Positions 1 to 13,071 of a DNA stretch of 64,000 nt are shown here, one piece after another. The stretch is from assembly GCA_051453625.1 (NCBI GenBank), contig JBOZIK010000001.1, positions 264,837,251-264,901,250 of the forward strand, in the 5' to 3' direction. The translations under genes were made by a program, and so were the position numbers. The stretch is from Welwitschia mirabilis. Its lineage: Eukaryota; Gnetophyta; Gnetopsida; Welwitschiales. The notes under the pieces were generated by a model. That model had not been told where the DNA came from. It ran no database searches and saw only the letters and a list, made by a program, of their open reading frames with translations. Within the stretch, counting starts at the first letter, position 1, and each line of letters opens with the position of its first letter.

Positions 1-1560
1 TCCTAAAATACATGATTACCATGATATCCTATCATACTATGGTAAATTTTTCCAAAAGGAACCTTTAGTAGTATTGGTAGCTATGGAAACTCCACTAGGG
101 GATTAGTTAATCATGCTTTATAGGTTCTTACTTCTCTGACTATAGCTGCACTCCCCTCATCATGGAAAGTAGTAATAAAACTTTGAGATTATAGGATCAA
201 TAGTGTTCCCGGTGTTATCAGACATAATGATTATTTGTTAAACTCTTAATATTCCCACATGATCATTCCACTTCTGAGGATTTAAGTGTGTTTTAAGGTG
301 TAAGCAAGTGAGTTCATTTTTGAGAAACTTTTGATCTTATCATTTACTATTTTAAGCACTTAATCTATGGTGTCATTACAATCACTACCTTGTTGAGTGG
401 AATTTTATAGAGTTAATACATTTTGTTATGCATCTTTACTAAGATGGCTTTATGATGTCTTTTGAGGAGGTTTGTTAGATTATAGTTTAAGGTAGATAAG
501 CTATCTTATTCATGGTCTTCATGTCCATTTTTTCTATCTTTCTTTGATTCTTTCGTTTGTTATTTCAAATTCATTTTCATATTTTTTTCATCATCATTTA
601 TAGGATCTTATCATTCAATAGTTTCCTTCTTGTTATTTCATTTTTACTTATGTTGATTTATGAATAAAAAGTTAACTTTCTTTTAGCATTTTAACTAGAT
701 GATCTTCTCTTATTTTTAGATGAATTATTCAAATTTTTATGAGATTCTTTTGAGTCTTTTGGAGTTATACATATTTTTATGATTATTTTTTAGCTTGAGT
801 ACATTTGTTTAGTTTTCTTTATTAGACTTCAATCTACTTAATGAATTTTTATCATATTATCCTTTAATTTCTTTGAGTTTTTCTCATTATTCTCATTCAT
901 CATGATTCTTCATCATTCCTATGTTTCATGTTTTTTGATAAAATTTGATTCCTTTATGTTGATATCTAAGCCTAATTTGTTTAGCTGTCATCTTTATTTT
1001 TTTAAAACTTTTCTAAGTTCTATCATCCACTAGGTTGTCTAGATGACATAGGTGACAACAACTAAGATTTTTTTTGATAGTCGTTCTAGGATATCATCCA
1101 GATAATATGACTAGATGGCAATCCAATAAAACTAGTATTATGTTTGTTTTATCTTGTTTTTCTTCATTTTTCTATCATTTTCACTTATTCCTTTGAAAGA
1201 AGATAGTTACTCTAGTCTCTATTGATGTTTTGAAACTTCCCCCATTAGATGAGTACTTTAGATTGTGAATTTTAAATGAACTTTTTAAAATGAGATATGT
1301 TTTTATGTTCCTCATTATTTTCAATGTTTTTCTTATTTTTGAGCCTTTCAATGCATAGTTTTCATATATATTATTTAATTTTTATGCTTTTAAATTTGGT
1401 ACTTATGAATCTCATTTTCACCACATATTTTGTAAGATATCTTAAATTGTATATTTTTTGAGGTAGAAGTAGGTTTTTAAGTTTAAAATTCATTTTCTAC
1501 AAAATAGTAAGTTAAAACATATTGGTCCTTTGAGGTAAATTGATTAGTAAAATAAGCTCT
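1..1560 (+). mobile_element. Gypsy-family 3' internal fragment (copy 0)
   Basis: This segment aligns along its length with 18120-19470, the non-coding region downstream of protease in Gypsy-2. Shared landmarks include 'agctatggaaactccact' near 80 against 'agctatgggaactccact' near 18172, and 'ggtcctttgaggtaaattga' near 1525 against 'ggtcctttaggcaaaattga' near 19431. It is therefore the interior of a third member of the same gypsy family, cut by the window edge on the left and losing similarity after about 1560. No coding frame is visible in it. Confidence 0.6.
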
Positions 1561-1699
1561 ATAATTATCATATTCAGACTTTTAAGTTCCAATATTCTAA
1601 ATAATTCTTAATGTGATAGAACCTCAAGCTAATTTAATTATTGCATGTATTTATTTTCTAATTCCCAGAGGTGTAATATTTATCATGAAAATTTTGTAC

Positions 1700-3230
1700 T
1701 AAAATTTTGTAATAGTTATAATATTCCCTTTGTTGAAAATTCTTAGTGATTTAATTATGATTCTTTATGGTTAAATTATTATAACTATTGCACTTTTATA
1801 TATTTAAATTTAAAAATAGTTTTTAGGTGGTTTTTGAAATTATTTGTTATGAGATTTATTTTAATATACATGTGGAACATTGTTATTTATTATTATGATA
1901 TTAATACACCTAGTGGTTTGACAAGAGTTATAGAATTTCCACCACTTTTCCTACACCACTTCCTTCACTTTCATTACTTTTACATCTTCACCATTTCCAT
2001 TACTTCCACACCTCCACCACTTCTACCATACCACTTCCACCACTTCCATTATATTCACCACTTCCACCACTCTCTTATCATAGTAGCTTTTAATTATCCT
2101 ATACTTTATACTATAAATAAAACATTTATCCTATCATATTTCACATCTTGAGGAAGTTCAGACTATCAAATCTTACCATCTTAGTCTTGAATCTTGGATA
2201 AGCCTTGAAACGTTGGGGCTTGGAATCTTTAGAGTATTCAAATATTAATTTTTATTTGAGTATGATTTTATGGTATTTCATCTTATATCTTATATGGTTT
2301 ATGGTCTTTATTTCATTCTTGTATGATTCTTGATTTTTCATTTATTTATTACATAGTTCTTATCTCTTGCATCTTGAATAGTATTATTTTTGAATGATTT
2401 TAATTGTTATTAAATTTTTATATGGTTATTCTTACATATCATTTAGAGTTGCATGTTCTATTTGTACTTCATACACTTCATATTAGTGCTTTTCTTAGGT
2501 ACTTATATTACTACAACACTTCTCATCTTGTCAAAGCCTTATGAAAAGTTTTTGATTTGACTTATTTTGATTATCGACCTTGGATAATGATTTTTAAATA
2601 AAAAACTAAAATTATATAGGGTAACCAATTGTCTAGACTTTAGGGAGAGATTCTCTTTAAAGGGAGTCCCATGGCTGTGGGATTAAACTTCTAGGATGAT
2701 TAGGGAAAATGTGACCAATTTACCATTTGTCCCTCTTAGATTGTATGTAACTAAATTACCAAAACATGTTATGGAATAATAGTAAAATTAGGTTAATTGA
2801 AATCAAGCCTTGAACTTATCTAGTTTATTCTTATTATCCTTTCTTTACTTGAGAACCCCTTATCATTCCATACTTTGCTATGGACCATACTAGGAAGGAT
2901 GAAGGCTACAGTTCTTACACCATGCTATTTATGTTTAATAATTAATTGAGTGAAGCATAGAAAAGGGAAAATTTGTCTTGCTAAGAAGGGCATTTGAAAA
3001 TGTTGATTTTTCTAGCTTATGCATGAGAAATTGTTAAAAAGAAGTGATTTGTTCATCTTTGTAATCTATTATATCTTATAATTGACTTTGAGATATGATG
3101 TTAATATGATACTTGTGTTATCCTAGAAATAAAGATTTTCTCTTGTGTTTAAACATTATGTGAGTTATTTCTATTCTTTACCAAGGTTATCAATTTTACT
3201 AAGCATAGTTTCTATGAAGTTTCCTAAGTT
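1700..3230 (+). repeat. LTR-like repeat, unassigned family
   Basis: This block resembles 31640-32780 in scattered matches: a 'tattatgat..cac(c/ct)agtgg' block, a TATA-like 'tataaata', 'atgggattaaacttctagg' against 'atgggattagactgccagg', and a 'ctacagttcttacaccat' block. The layout (TATA box, then a long leader with AATAAA-like signals) is that of an LTR. Neither boundary nor a primer-binding site was found, so family and exact ends are unknown. Confidence 0.35.
1935..2085. repeat. Degenerate CCACTTCCA pyrimidine-rich tandem tract
   Basis: About 150 bases are built from imperfect copies of a CCACTTCCA / CATTACTT unit, with one strand almost free of G. The tract creates a short open frame rich in His, Phe and Pro that has no other sign of being coding. 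Confidence 0.7.
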
Positions 3231-6055
3231 GTGATTGCACTAGGCATAAAATATTATGAAGCCATCATATTTGATATGGACTTTAGAAGTCATGTTGATA
3301 AGTTTTAAAGGTAAACTGCTATTAAGAAAGACATATTAGACATTCCATATAATTATTTTTTCCTATCTTTACACTTATAATAATCCTTCTAGAGAGTTTG
3401 TTTTACTATAATCTTGTATTTGTTATCTACTCCTATGGTTTAATAGTGATAGCTTAATAAGAAGAAAACCTTTCTTGAATTCATAGTAAATGTTGTTATC
3501 ACATGTACGTGTTTAGAAGCTATAAGTAAGTGGATATATACATATCATAACAACGCCTAGTAAATGTACATGTTAAATGTTAATGCACAAGGTTAGTGAT
3601 GCTTACAAAATTATGAAACTAATTAATTACATGGGAAACATTAATTAACTTTTTTAGAAAAGGGATTGAAAGCGTTATTTTCTAGTTATGTGAAGAGATT
3701 TTTAATGAAGCATTTTTATTAAAAAATTAATGAGTACAAAGAGGAGGATTCAGTTGTAAACTTCAAAAGAGAAGGATTATAGCTATAAAACATCATTCTC
3801 AATTCTCTACAATTATATCTAATTCTTAAATAAATCATAAGCATACAACAAAATTCAAAATCTGAATATTTTTACTATAAGGCTACTTTATTTTATGAAG
3901 AAAAATCTTACATAATTATTTCCTCCTTGTTTTTAAGTTTGTCTACAACAAAGCCTTAGCAAGTTGTTTATAACAAAACCTTAGTAGATCATCCATATAA
4001 AGTTATAGAAATAATACCACATCATTATAGTTTGAAACAAATTTGTGATAAGACTTGATCCTTCTTAGCATTCACATTGATACCTCAAGAGTCTTCTTGA
4101 TCAACAACGAGATATAACTAGAGCTTGTTATATTGGTAGCCTCATTGAAGCCATTTTTCAACATGCATAGTAACATGTGGTCAACCTTAAAGATGTGCAT
4201 CATGATGAAATCTAGACCATAAATGCACATATAGAAAAACTAAATTTTTAAGTCTTTACATATTACATTTAAAAACTACAAATTGAATCCATTATGACAT
4301 GAGAGGTTACTTCAATCATTATGTTAAAGAAATTAATATGAAAATATAGTAAGTTGGGTATTTAGGAAGAAATACAAAATAGAAATGCATTTTTATTACC
4401 AAGAACAAGTAGCCACTTTAATTTCTTTCTCAAAAGGTTGACTAGCAATGATGCACCCATACGAAATAACTATCTTTATCTAGATTAGTTACATCTAGAT
4501 TTATAATTAAACTTGTTTTGTAAAAATACCTTATCTGAAATCATAACCATAGTGCTAATCACTTCATGTCCTCTTATCATGATTGGGGCCTGCACATGAT
4601 GACCTTATATGAGGTCAATAGACAACCTCTGCAAAACTATTGTTTATCAATTTGTATTTCTTCTATCATTGTTTATTCATAGGAAGGATTTATTTGTCTT
4701 CATATTATAGAGAAAAATACATAATAGAAATACTTAAGGTAGAACTTACAACATTTAACTCACTAAAAATAAACTATCCTTAAGAATCATGTAGACCAAT
4801 TATGAATACCACACCTTTTATTGATACTATCGCTCTTCTTACATCTTAGATTCTTCCTATAGTTGTATAGTAAACATCCATATCCACAGCAGAGAGTCAC
4901 TAGTTTAAAAAACCATAATGAAAAGATAGTAGCAAGTGAGAGGAAGTAGACATGCCTCATCTAATATTCTAATTATATTAGATGCTCATAGGTAGAATGT
5001 TAGATGCCTATGACTATTGAAAAACTACTTACTTCAACATCCTCCCTAGGTATGTCCATGAAGGATAACATGTAAGATGGATTAATATTTTGAATTTGAT
5101 TTTAATAAAATGCATAGGAGAAACTGAACAGTAATCAGATTTCATACTTGGCTCTTGCGTGACTCCTATTGATGACATCATTAACAAAATCATAGTAGTT
5201 TCTAGAGTACACTCTTAGAAATATGTCTTAAAAAGTTCCCTACACATCTAAGATTCATATGGATCAAAGATGTTCCTCTTACACTTAGGTTTTTAAGGTA
5301 ATCAGTGGAAAAAACTTATGAAAGAGTGAAAAACATTAATTGGCTAGTGAAACACCTTATATAGAGGAGTCCGAGTGATGTGTCATCATTTGGAAGTAAA
5401 ATGTATTTGAATGAAAGTAAACTTGCACTTGCTTAGAGGAAGAGTTCAGATTGTAAATTTTGATTTTTATAAATTGAGTTTAATAAGGTGGGGCAGTGTT
5501 CAAGAGATGATCATTTAGAAGGTTAAGAAAATGAAGAAGGAACAAATACAAGTAAGCCCATAGGATAAAATGAGAAGAGGTCCTTTATATAGAGCCAATT
5601 CTAGTAGGCCTTTAATGAATTTAGCCTAGATTCAATCCTCATAGGGCTACTAAAGTAAGGGTGATGGTATTACCCACTATTTTGCTAAGGATTTATGAAT
5701 AAATAAGAAATACAAGGTAGAAGTGAAATGTCTAGCTTCAAAAAATAATGATGATACTCCAAGAAATCATTGAAGGACATTTCTAAGTAGTTCTTTACCA
5801 TACATTTCCTACTCACCAAATGTTTCAAGTGATCATTTTCTTATTAGAGCATTAAAATGGAATAAATTATTTTTAAGGAGATATACTAATCATGTGAAAA
5901 TTCTTCTAGAACTAAATGATTTGAAATGCTTAAATTATTCTAAAAATGAAACATAATTAGATCATCATAATATGAATTATATTTTGAGTGTTTTTGTTTA
6001 CTAAATAATGTCCAATAAAGGTATAAAATATATCTTCTATTATTTATAAATGGGT
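3231..6055. other. No recognisable gene; old AT-rich sequence
   Basis: No open frame of convincing length and no retroelement motif was found on either strand. A TATA-like 'tataaaac' near 3785, followed by a pyrimidine-rich stretch, could be the remains of another LTR, but no mate or primer site was found. Confidence 0.4.
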
Positions 6056-7307
6056 TGTTGCAATGGTAATTTTTAAGAATTTGATGGTATATTTTGAATA
6101 CTTCTATAGGACATTTATACAGGTTTGGATGTAATTATGATGATTATGAAGAACTAATAGGATGTTCACTGAAACATGCAATTATTAACATATTTGGAGG
6201 CATCTCAGGCTTGTTTTGATACTTCATACTTTTAAGAAAGAATTAACCATTAAAATATCAATTTCCCTTTGATCTAGATGATGGAGAATCCTGTCGTCCC
6301 CTATGTTATCCCCATGATAGAAAGGATAACAACACTACTAGCATGGATGAAATTTAGAAAGTTGACTATGGGGCCTAAAGCTAATGAACTACCTTTTTAT
6401 GTGGAGTAACATTCCAATTATTATCCCCATGATAGTCAAGATGACAACTATTTTATATGGATGAAAAGATTATATTTGTAATGGGGTCATGCAGCTTATG
6501 TGGGTTACTAGGGTTTCTTATCTAACTCTTAGGACTAAGCTTTTAGAACTTCACTAAAAGCTATAAAATCCTCCATTTCTTTTAATTTTATTTCCATCTT
6601 TTGTACCAAATACTCTTATAATGGAAGATTTAAGGATAAGAGTTCCATACAGTAGCTACAGAGAGAAGTTTACCTTGGTGTTGAGCTAAGTATCCTCTAT
6701 TAAGGTGATACTACTTTATTGTAAGTAGATGTAAAAGTGATGATTAATTCAATTACTTTTTCACTACTATTGTGTAAATTTCCCTTATGGTTTAAGTCGA
6801 TTATAGTTTGGTGATATCTCTATAGTTTATTTAGAGAATAAGGGCAACCTTTTTTAAAGTTGAGTTTGTTAGTTTAAATCTTGTATTGCATTTTATTTAT
6901 TTCATTCTATATTTGCATTATCCATATTCTATTTATCTTATCTTATAGTTTATGTTGGTTAGGAATAAGTGATAAACTCTTTCTAATTAATTTGAATTAT
7001 AAAGAACTAATTCTTGTGATAGAAGGATTGGAATATAAATAAAACTCATTTCACTTGTATTTCATCCATTGCATTTCACCATCATTTATCTTGCATTGAA
7101 TTTGCATTATTGTTTATTTTCATTTACTAAAATAGAAAAGACTAAAATACTTTGTGAAATTAGTTTTCTCACTTTTAGCCTAGCACCTTCAAATGATTAT
7201 GACATTCAGGTTAACTCCTTTCTATACTAATGTGTGTTTTCTGCAAGTATTATGATTTACAAGTTTTGTGTAAGGATTTAAATATTGCATAAATTCACAA
7301 AGCAATG
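6056..7307 (+). mobile_element. Gypsy-1 5' LTR
   Basis: The first 40 bases align with the start of the Gypsy-2 LTRs at 13072 and 21151. Further matches follow, including 'atgatgattatgaagaacta' near 6140. A TATA-like 'agctataaaatc' lies near 6560 and a 'taccttggtgttg' block near 6672. The right end is set by the primer-binding site three bases downstream. The terminal dinucleotide reads CAATG instead of the expected CAACA. No matching 3' LTR was found in the window, so the element is truncated, or its 3' end lies in unresolved sequence. Confidence 0.7.
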
Positions 7308-7310
7308 TTT

Positions 7311-7328
7311 TGGTGCCATTTCCAGGAA
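7311..7328 (+). other. Gypsy-1 primer-binding site (tRNA-Asp type)
   Basis: 'tggtgccatttccaggaa' matches the canonical plant gypsy site TGGCGCCGTTGCCGGGGA with a few changes, mostly transitions. It lies just after the LTR, where minus-strand DNA synthesis would be primed. Confidence 0.75.
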
Positions 7329-7772
7329 AGGCTATAAGGAGTTGGAGGATTATCACTATTTAGATAAGTACCTAAAATTTTAGTTTAGATTATTTATTTA
7401 AAATAGTGCTATATTTGTTTTATTATAGTTAGTAGGTTTATTTTGGTAATTTTCATTTTTCTGTATTTAAAAAAATCACTATTGTCCTTCTTATCATTTC
7501 ATGACACTGGAAATAATGCTCTAGGTTTTTTGAGTTTATTTTCTTTTTTCCTTCATAAATTTTCTTCTATTAAATAGTAGTAATAAGAAGTCTTCTATCT
7601 TCTCTATCATTCCCATAACAAGCTGGAGAACAGTCTCTTTGTTTAATTACAGTAATTTTTCTCTAATTTTAGTTTTCTACTATTGTGATCATCATCACTT
7701 CTATCATCTTCATGACTAGGTGGATGATGATCAATTATTTTTAATTTTATTTTTGCTATAATATGCAGGAAC

Positions 7773-9760
7773 ATGGTAAATTCTAGTAGAAAGATAAAAT
7801 ATCAAAGAGAGTAGAACTTGATTAAAGAAAATATCAGAGAAGTATTATTCAGCTTCGAGCAAAATCTAGATACATACATTTAAGGTATGCAAATTTCAAG
7901 AATTAAAGAAGAATATTTTTCTATTTTTATTATTTCATACTTAGATCTTGCAAAAGAAAATTTTAGCATAGAAGTAGATCATGTAATTTATTATTCATCT
8001 ATGTCAAAATCCTTATAAAAACTAAAATAATTCACTTCCTTTAATATACTAATCATGATAGGAACTTCTACTTTAAATGCAAATGTTACTCTAGAGATTT
8101 AATTACTAATAGAAAACATAAAATCCAAAGTCCTTTTGATTTATCTGCTAGTGATGATGTAGAATTAAGGACTTTGGATGCCTGTTTAACATTTTTGGGG
8201 AAACCTAAAGAAGACCCTTTCTAACATCTAGTTGACATTGAAAAATTGTACTTACCNNNNNNNNNNNNNNNNNNNNNNNNNNNNNNNNNNNNNNNNNNNN
8301 NNNNNNNNNNNNNNNNNNNNNNNNNNNNNNNNNNNNNNNNNNNNNNNNNNNNNNNNNNNNNNNNNNNNNNNNNNNNNNNNNNNNNNNNNNNNNNNNNNNN
8401 NNNNNNNNNNNNNNNNNNNNNNNNNNNNNNNNNNNNNNNNNNNNNNNNNNNNNNNNNNNNNNNNNNNNNNNNNNNNNNNNNNNNNNNNNNNNNNNNNNNN
8501 NNNNNNNNNNNNNNNNNNNNNNNNNNNNNNNNNNNNNNNNNNNNNNNNNNNNNNNNNNNNNNNNNNNNNNNNNNNNNNNNNNNNNNNNNNNNNNNNNNNN
8601 NNNNNNNNNNNNNNNNNNNNNNNNNNNNNNNNNNNNNNNNNNNNNNNNNNNNNNNNNNNNNNNNNNNNNNNNNNNNNNNNNNNNNNNNNNNNNNNNNNNN
8701 NNNNNNNNNNNNNNNNNNNNNNNNNNNNNNNNNNNNNNNNNNNNNNNNNNNNNNNNNNNNNNNNNNNNNNNNNNNNNNNNNNNNNNNNNNNNNNNNNNNN
8801 NNNNNNNNNNNNNNNNNNNNNNNNNNNNNNNNNNNNNNNNNNNNNNNNNNNNNNNNNNNNNNNNNNNNNNNNNNNNNNNNNNNNNNNNNNNNNNNNNNNN
8901 NNNNNNNNNNNNNNNNNNNNNNNNNNNNNNNNNNNNNNNNNNNNNNNNNNNNNNNNNNNNNNNNNNNNNNNNNNNNNNNNNNNNNNNNNNNNNNNNNNNN
9001 NNNNNNNNNNNNNNNNNNNNNTAAAGAAGACCCTTTCTAACATCTAGTTGACATTGAAAAATTGTAATTACCTTAGAAAATGGAAAGAAATGTATTAATG
9101 ATTTTACTTACATGATTATTTTTCCAGTCACATTTAGAGGAAAGATAAAAATTTGGCTTAAAACCATTCCACATAAGAGACTTAAATCATGAAGTCAAGT
9201 GTAAGAAGTTTTTATTAAAATATTTTTAAGTGAAAGTACCATGATAAAATAAAAAAATAAAGTTACCAACTTTCAACAACCTCATGAGGATTATGCCATA
9301 ACATATGAATGTTTTATCATAACTATCCATTTTAACTCTATTGATGAATTCCATGGAATGCATGAAATGTATTGGAAAATTTAGTAGAGATAAGTCAAAC
9401 ATGGCTAAAACCACTAAGGAAAATCAAACTATAGGATAAATTATAAAAGATTTAAAGGAAGTAAAACATGTAAAGGAAGAAGAGAGAGGTGATTCAACCA
9501 AATTAATTAAAGATTCGCTACCACTTTAGAAAAGTACACTTAATTAATAGTTGATGCAAAAGTAGTAAAAGATAAAAACATAACTTCAACTTGTGATATT
9601 TATAAAGCAAACTCTCATCTAACTAAAGAGTGTCCCTTGTTGCCAACTTGTAAAGAGAGGATATTTAAGGAAGTATGGGCATTCAACCAAAGAATACCTA
9701 ACTTTAAAAGCCAATCACAATTTCCACAAAGATTAGGTAGAAAATTATGAAAACCTTTTA
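7773..9760 (+). pseudogene. gag: Gypsy-1 gag (degenerate)
   Basis: Gag would form the virus-like particle and bind element RNA. The ATG at 7773 opens a Lys/Arg-rich N-terminus parallel to Gypsy-2 (ATG 15147). The central part carries the 'EDP...DIEKL' segment and 'KIWLKTIPHKRLKS', typical of plant Ty3/gypsy gag. A zinc-knuckle region at about 9592-9633 reads CDIYKANSHLTKEC, so the second cysteine of CX2CX4HX4C is tyrosine. Several stops and frameshifts interrupt it. An N run (8257-9021) lies inside, but its flanks overlap by about 48 bases and Gypsy-2 has nothing there, so the real gene is probably about 765 bases shorter than it appears. Confidence 0.7.
8257..9021. other. Assembly gap (765 N), probably false
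   Basis: The 48 bases before and after the N run are nearly identical, starting at 'aagaagaccctttctaacat' on each side. The homologous part of Gypsy-2 near 15565-15610 is continuous. Confidence 0.8.
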
Positions 9761-10379
9761 AGAATAGATTCAGGAATTTAATCTTTGAATCACATAAATT
9801 CAGTTTTCAATTAATTAAAATGATCCACTTGTAAAGTTCATATAAGAATTGAAAAATGTGTAAGAAAAAACTAATAATAAAATTGAAAACTTAGTAAATA
9901 TACTTTAAAAAATGATGCTCACCAATCAAATACTATAAGGGTCTCTTACATCTCAACTTTTATCCAACCCAAACAAAGTTAAGAGATATGTAAAGGTACT
10001 AACAAGAAGTGGAAATGATACAACATCTTCTATTCATGATGTTTTAAATTCAAAAAAATAATTAAAAAGTAATGAATGAAATGATGTAGAAATTTTGGAT
10101 TCATATAACTTTCCATCAACATCCCATGCTAAGATCACCACAAAAAATGCTTCACAAGAAAACAAAGGGAAGAAACCATCTTATTAATAGGTTAAACATG
10201 AATCCTATCTATGATGAATACTTGAAGACCTTAATGAAAAAGGTGAACATAAAATTATCTTTTTGGAAACTCTTGTAAGAAAATCCTAAATATTCTAAGT
10301 TATGAAAAGACCTAGTAAGAAAAAAATAAAAACATGCCATTCCTAGCAAAGTTTTTCTTATTCAATCTATTTCTAACTT

Positions 10380-10790
10380 AGTTATAAAAGATCATCCTAA
10401 ATTCAAAGATCCTAGAGCAGTAATAGTAAGAATTACTTTAAAAGAAAATAAATAATTTAAAAAGCTTTAATTGACATAGGAGCTAGTATAAATATCATGC
10501 CTCTTCACATATGTAAAATATTTGGGTTGGAAAATAGAATATAACCTATATGGATTATCTTGGAATTGGCTGATACTTCAATTAAGAAATTCTTAGGGAT
10601 TATCAAGAACCTCGTCATCCAAATAGAGGAAGATTTTTATCCCCTATATGTAGTCATTATTAAGGTAAAACATGATCAAAGTTATCCACTTCTCTTAGGA
10701 AGAGCCTTTTATGCAACCACCAACTGTATCATTGATACATAAAATAGAATGATAGAATGTCATATAGGTAATAAGAAATTCACCATTTGA
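10380..10790 (+). pseudogene. Gypsy-1 aspartic protease (degenerate)
   Basis: This is the retropepsin that would mature the Gag-Pol polyprotein. The active-site block reads ALIDIGASINIMP, with the catalytic Asp at 10473-10475, in the D-x-GAS form common in Tat/Athila-type plant gypsy elements. It continues with a 'LELADTSIKKFLG' flap-region pattern and ends with PLLLGRAFYATTNCIID, which matches the conserved second block. One in-frame stop precedes 10560. After that the frame is open to 10742, making this the best preserved piece of Gypsy-1. No reverse transcriptase follows. Confidence 0.75.
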
Positions 10791-10799
10791 GATTTTAAT

Positions 10800-12256
10800 G
10801 CTACTAAAAAGGAAATAGGATATGAGTTTAACTTAGAAGAAGAACATAAACCAACCTTATTTGTATAACATCACCTAATTAAGGAGAGATTGATATATAG
10901 AAAAAAAAAATCTTAGTTTGAAGAAAAAAGTTAAATTTTTATAACTAGAGAATGAAGTTTGTAAAGATAAAATTTACTTTTAGTATGGAGAATGTGATAA
11001 AGAAAAGGAGAAGAAATAGCAATTGGGGGAGAGATTAATCTCTTATTTTGAATATCAGAAGTTAGACAAGTCCTTTCTACATAATGCTTAAGCTTGAATA
11101 AAGGAGTAGAGTAAGAACATAGAGAGGAGAAAAAGAAACTGCAACTTTTTCCTATCAATAAAGAATATTTTTTATTGAAACTTCTAAAAGCATGGCTCTT
11201 ATCAAATATTATAATACCAAATACATCAAAATGAAATAAGAATTCATTGCTTTCATGCATAACAAATCATCCCTCCCTCTAAAGAAAGAATATTCGAAGA
11301 AAATTTATATGGATTTGAGAGGGATACATGAAAAGTATATGAAAATAAAAGGAAAATGACAAATATAAGAAAAATGGGTAGATGCCTTGGAACAGGTGTA
11401 GATTAAGTAAGAGAAAATTAAAATTCAAGAAAGAAACATTGCTTTTCTTTAGCAAAATCTAAAACCAATTCCTACTTCTTCTACATCCATTAATTATTCT
11501 TCATTAGAATAGAGTTTAATAAAAGTTTTAAAAAATGAATTATCTCCAATCTGAAAAAGAATTCTATGACTTGCTTTACAACAATTACCTCTAGTGGATA
11601 CATAGATTTTCATGCATTAAATTTTGGATGCCTTCAATATTGATTCCTCTCAGCTAGTTAAACTTAATTAAAAGGATTAAAAAGAAAATAATAGACTATA
11701 TATGAAAATAAAATTTTAAAGATCTAATTAGGAGAAAGAATAAGATTTGAAAATGGGAAATTAAGGGTACCAAGGAGTATGGATTTTTATCCCTAAAAAT
11801 TGTATAATTACTTTGATGGTTATGAAAAAGTTATAAGCAAAATCATATAAAAGATAAAAAAAGGATGGGAGAAAATTACTAAGGTATTCAACTATGCCCT
11901 ATTGGAGGTAAATACTATCAAGAGTGAAGTAGTTAAAAGATAGTACCAAAAGGTAATAAACAAAGTCCTCCAAGTCTATGAAGTTTTTAAAAAAGACATT
12001 TATCTTTTTACAAGTACTGAGCAGGGTTTAAACTCTCTGAAAAAATAAAGAAATTAGCTTTTGAAGTGGATGAGAATGCTCAGAGGAATCTTTACATATA
12101 GTTTCTCCAAAATCAAAGGATAAGAAGGAATTTTGTTATCCTAGTTAGAAGTTCTTCTAGATTAGAGAAATCTAAAAACCCCCCTTCTACCAAACCTATG
12201 AAATTAAAGAAGGTTCCAACTACTAAAAGGGATAAACAACAAAAAGGGAAGCCATT
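10800..12256 (+). pseudogene. Unrecognised coding-like relic, left part
   Basis: Downstream of protease the sequence no longer matches Gypsy-2. Fragments such as EKWVDALEQV and IKIQERNIAFL (about 11370-11450) and a Lys/Pro-rich stretch (about 12150-12256) look like a decayed coiled-coil and basic tail, with many stops. The region is cut at 12256 by the insertion of Copia-A, and Lys-rich coding-like sequence resumes at 31063. I cannot assign a family. It may be an accessory ORF of Gypsy-1 or part of another old element. Confidence 0.3.
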
Positions 12257-13071
12257 TAAAATTCCTAGAGGAGGATGAATAGGAATAGTAATAAATAACT
12301 AAATCCAAAAAACTATTCTTTAATAAATATTAATCATCTTTCCAAATAATAATATATCTTTAAAAATTACAAAATAGAAAAACAATCAGCCCACAAGATT
12401 TATAGTGGTTTAGTAATGTACCTACTTCACTCTTCAAGGAGAGATAGTGATGTCATCTTACTTGGTTTTTTAATCATTCCTGAACTGATAATTTTTTTGT
12501 TGATCATCAATTCTTATATAACAGTGATCATTTTTAGGCTTATCATTAGCCTTTCACAACCTAGAGTTTTTTGAAGGCTTCGACTTAATCACAAAAAAGA
12601 GATAGGAAATAAGAATGTACCTTAAGCATGGATGAAACAAAGTAGGAGCTATTCAAAATGATTACATAATATTAGAGTACAGATTATAGAGATCACTAAA
12701 GATCAGTTTTGTGTTCACTTCATAGAATTATGAAGGTATGTAGTAGAACAAAATAGATTTTAGCCCTTTTAAAGAGAAGAGAAAATAACTATTAAAGGAA
12801 AACTTAGAATGATTATTTCAATACATGATTATCTAAGATTTTAGACAAATTTTCATTTCCAATAAGGTTAAAGAGTATGCCATAAGAAATATCTCTTGAA
12901 AAATACAATGCATTCACTTTTCTCTAACCATTTTTCTAATGGTTTGAAAGAGGTGATATCCACTTAAATGATGGAGATGTCCTCACTCCCAGGGGGTAGA
13001 CATTTACCCATAAGATGGTGCAGACATTAAAATTACTAGAAGTATGTGGACATCCACCATAAAAAGGAGTG
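12257..13071 (-). repeat. Copia-A 3' LTR, first segment
   Basis: Starting at 'taaaattcctag', this aligns with the right LTR starting 'tgaaattcctag' at 29913. They share 'gtgaataggaatagtaataa'-like sequence, the 'ggagagatagtgatgtcatc' block and 'aaaaaagagataggaaat'. The terminal TG has become TA. The segment ends in gagtg (13067-13071), the left copy of the Gypsy-2 target-site duplication. Confidence 0.85.

Noticed and set aside
1834-2151. Open frame of 105 codons
   Set aside because: It is created by the CCACTTCCA tract; low complexity, no start context and no relatives.
8232-9047. Long open frames spanning N runs at 8257, 14051, 14862, 20281, 26267, 33194, 35280, 40522 and 53162
   Set aside because: They are open only because N has no stop codons. 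The real bases at their ends belong to gag, pol or LTR sequence.
10931-11260. Minus-strand open frame of 109 codons
   Set aside because: Shadow of A-rich plus-strand sequence; no conserved motif.
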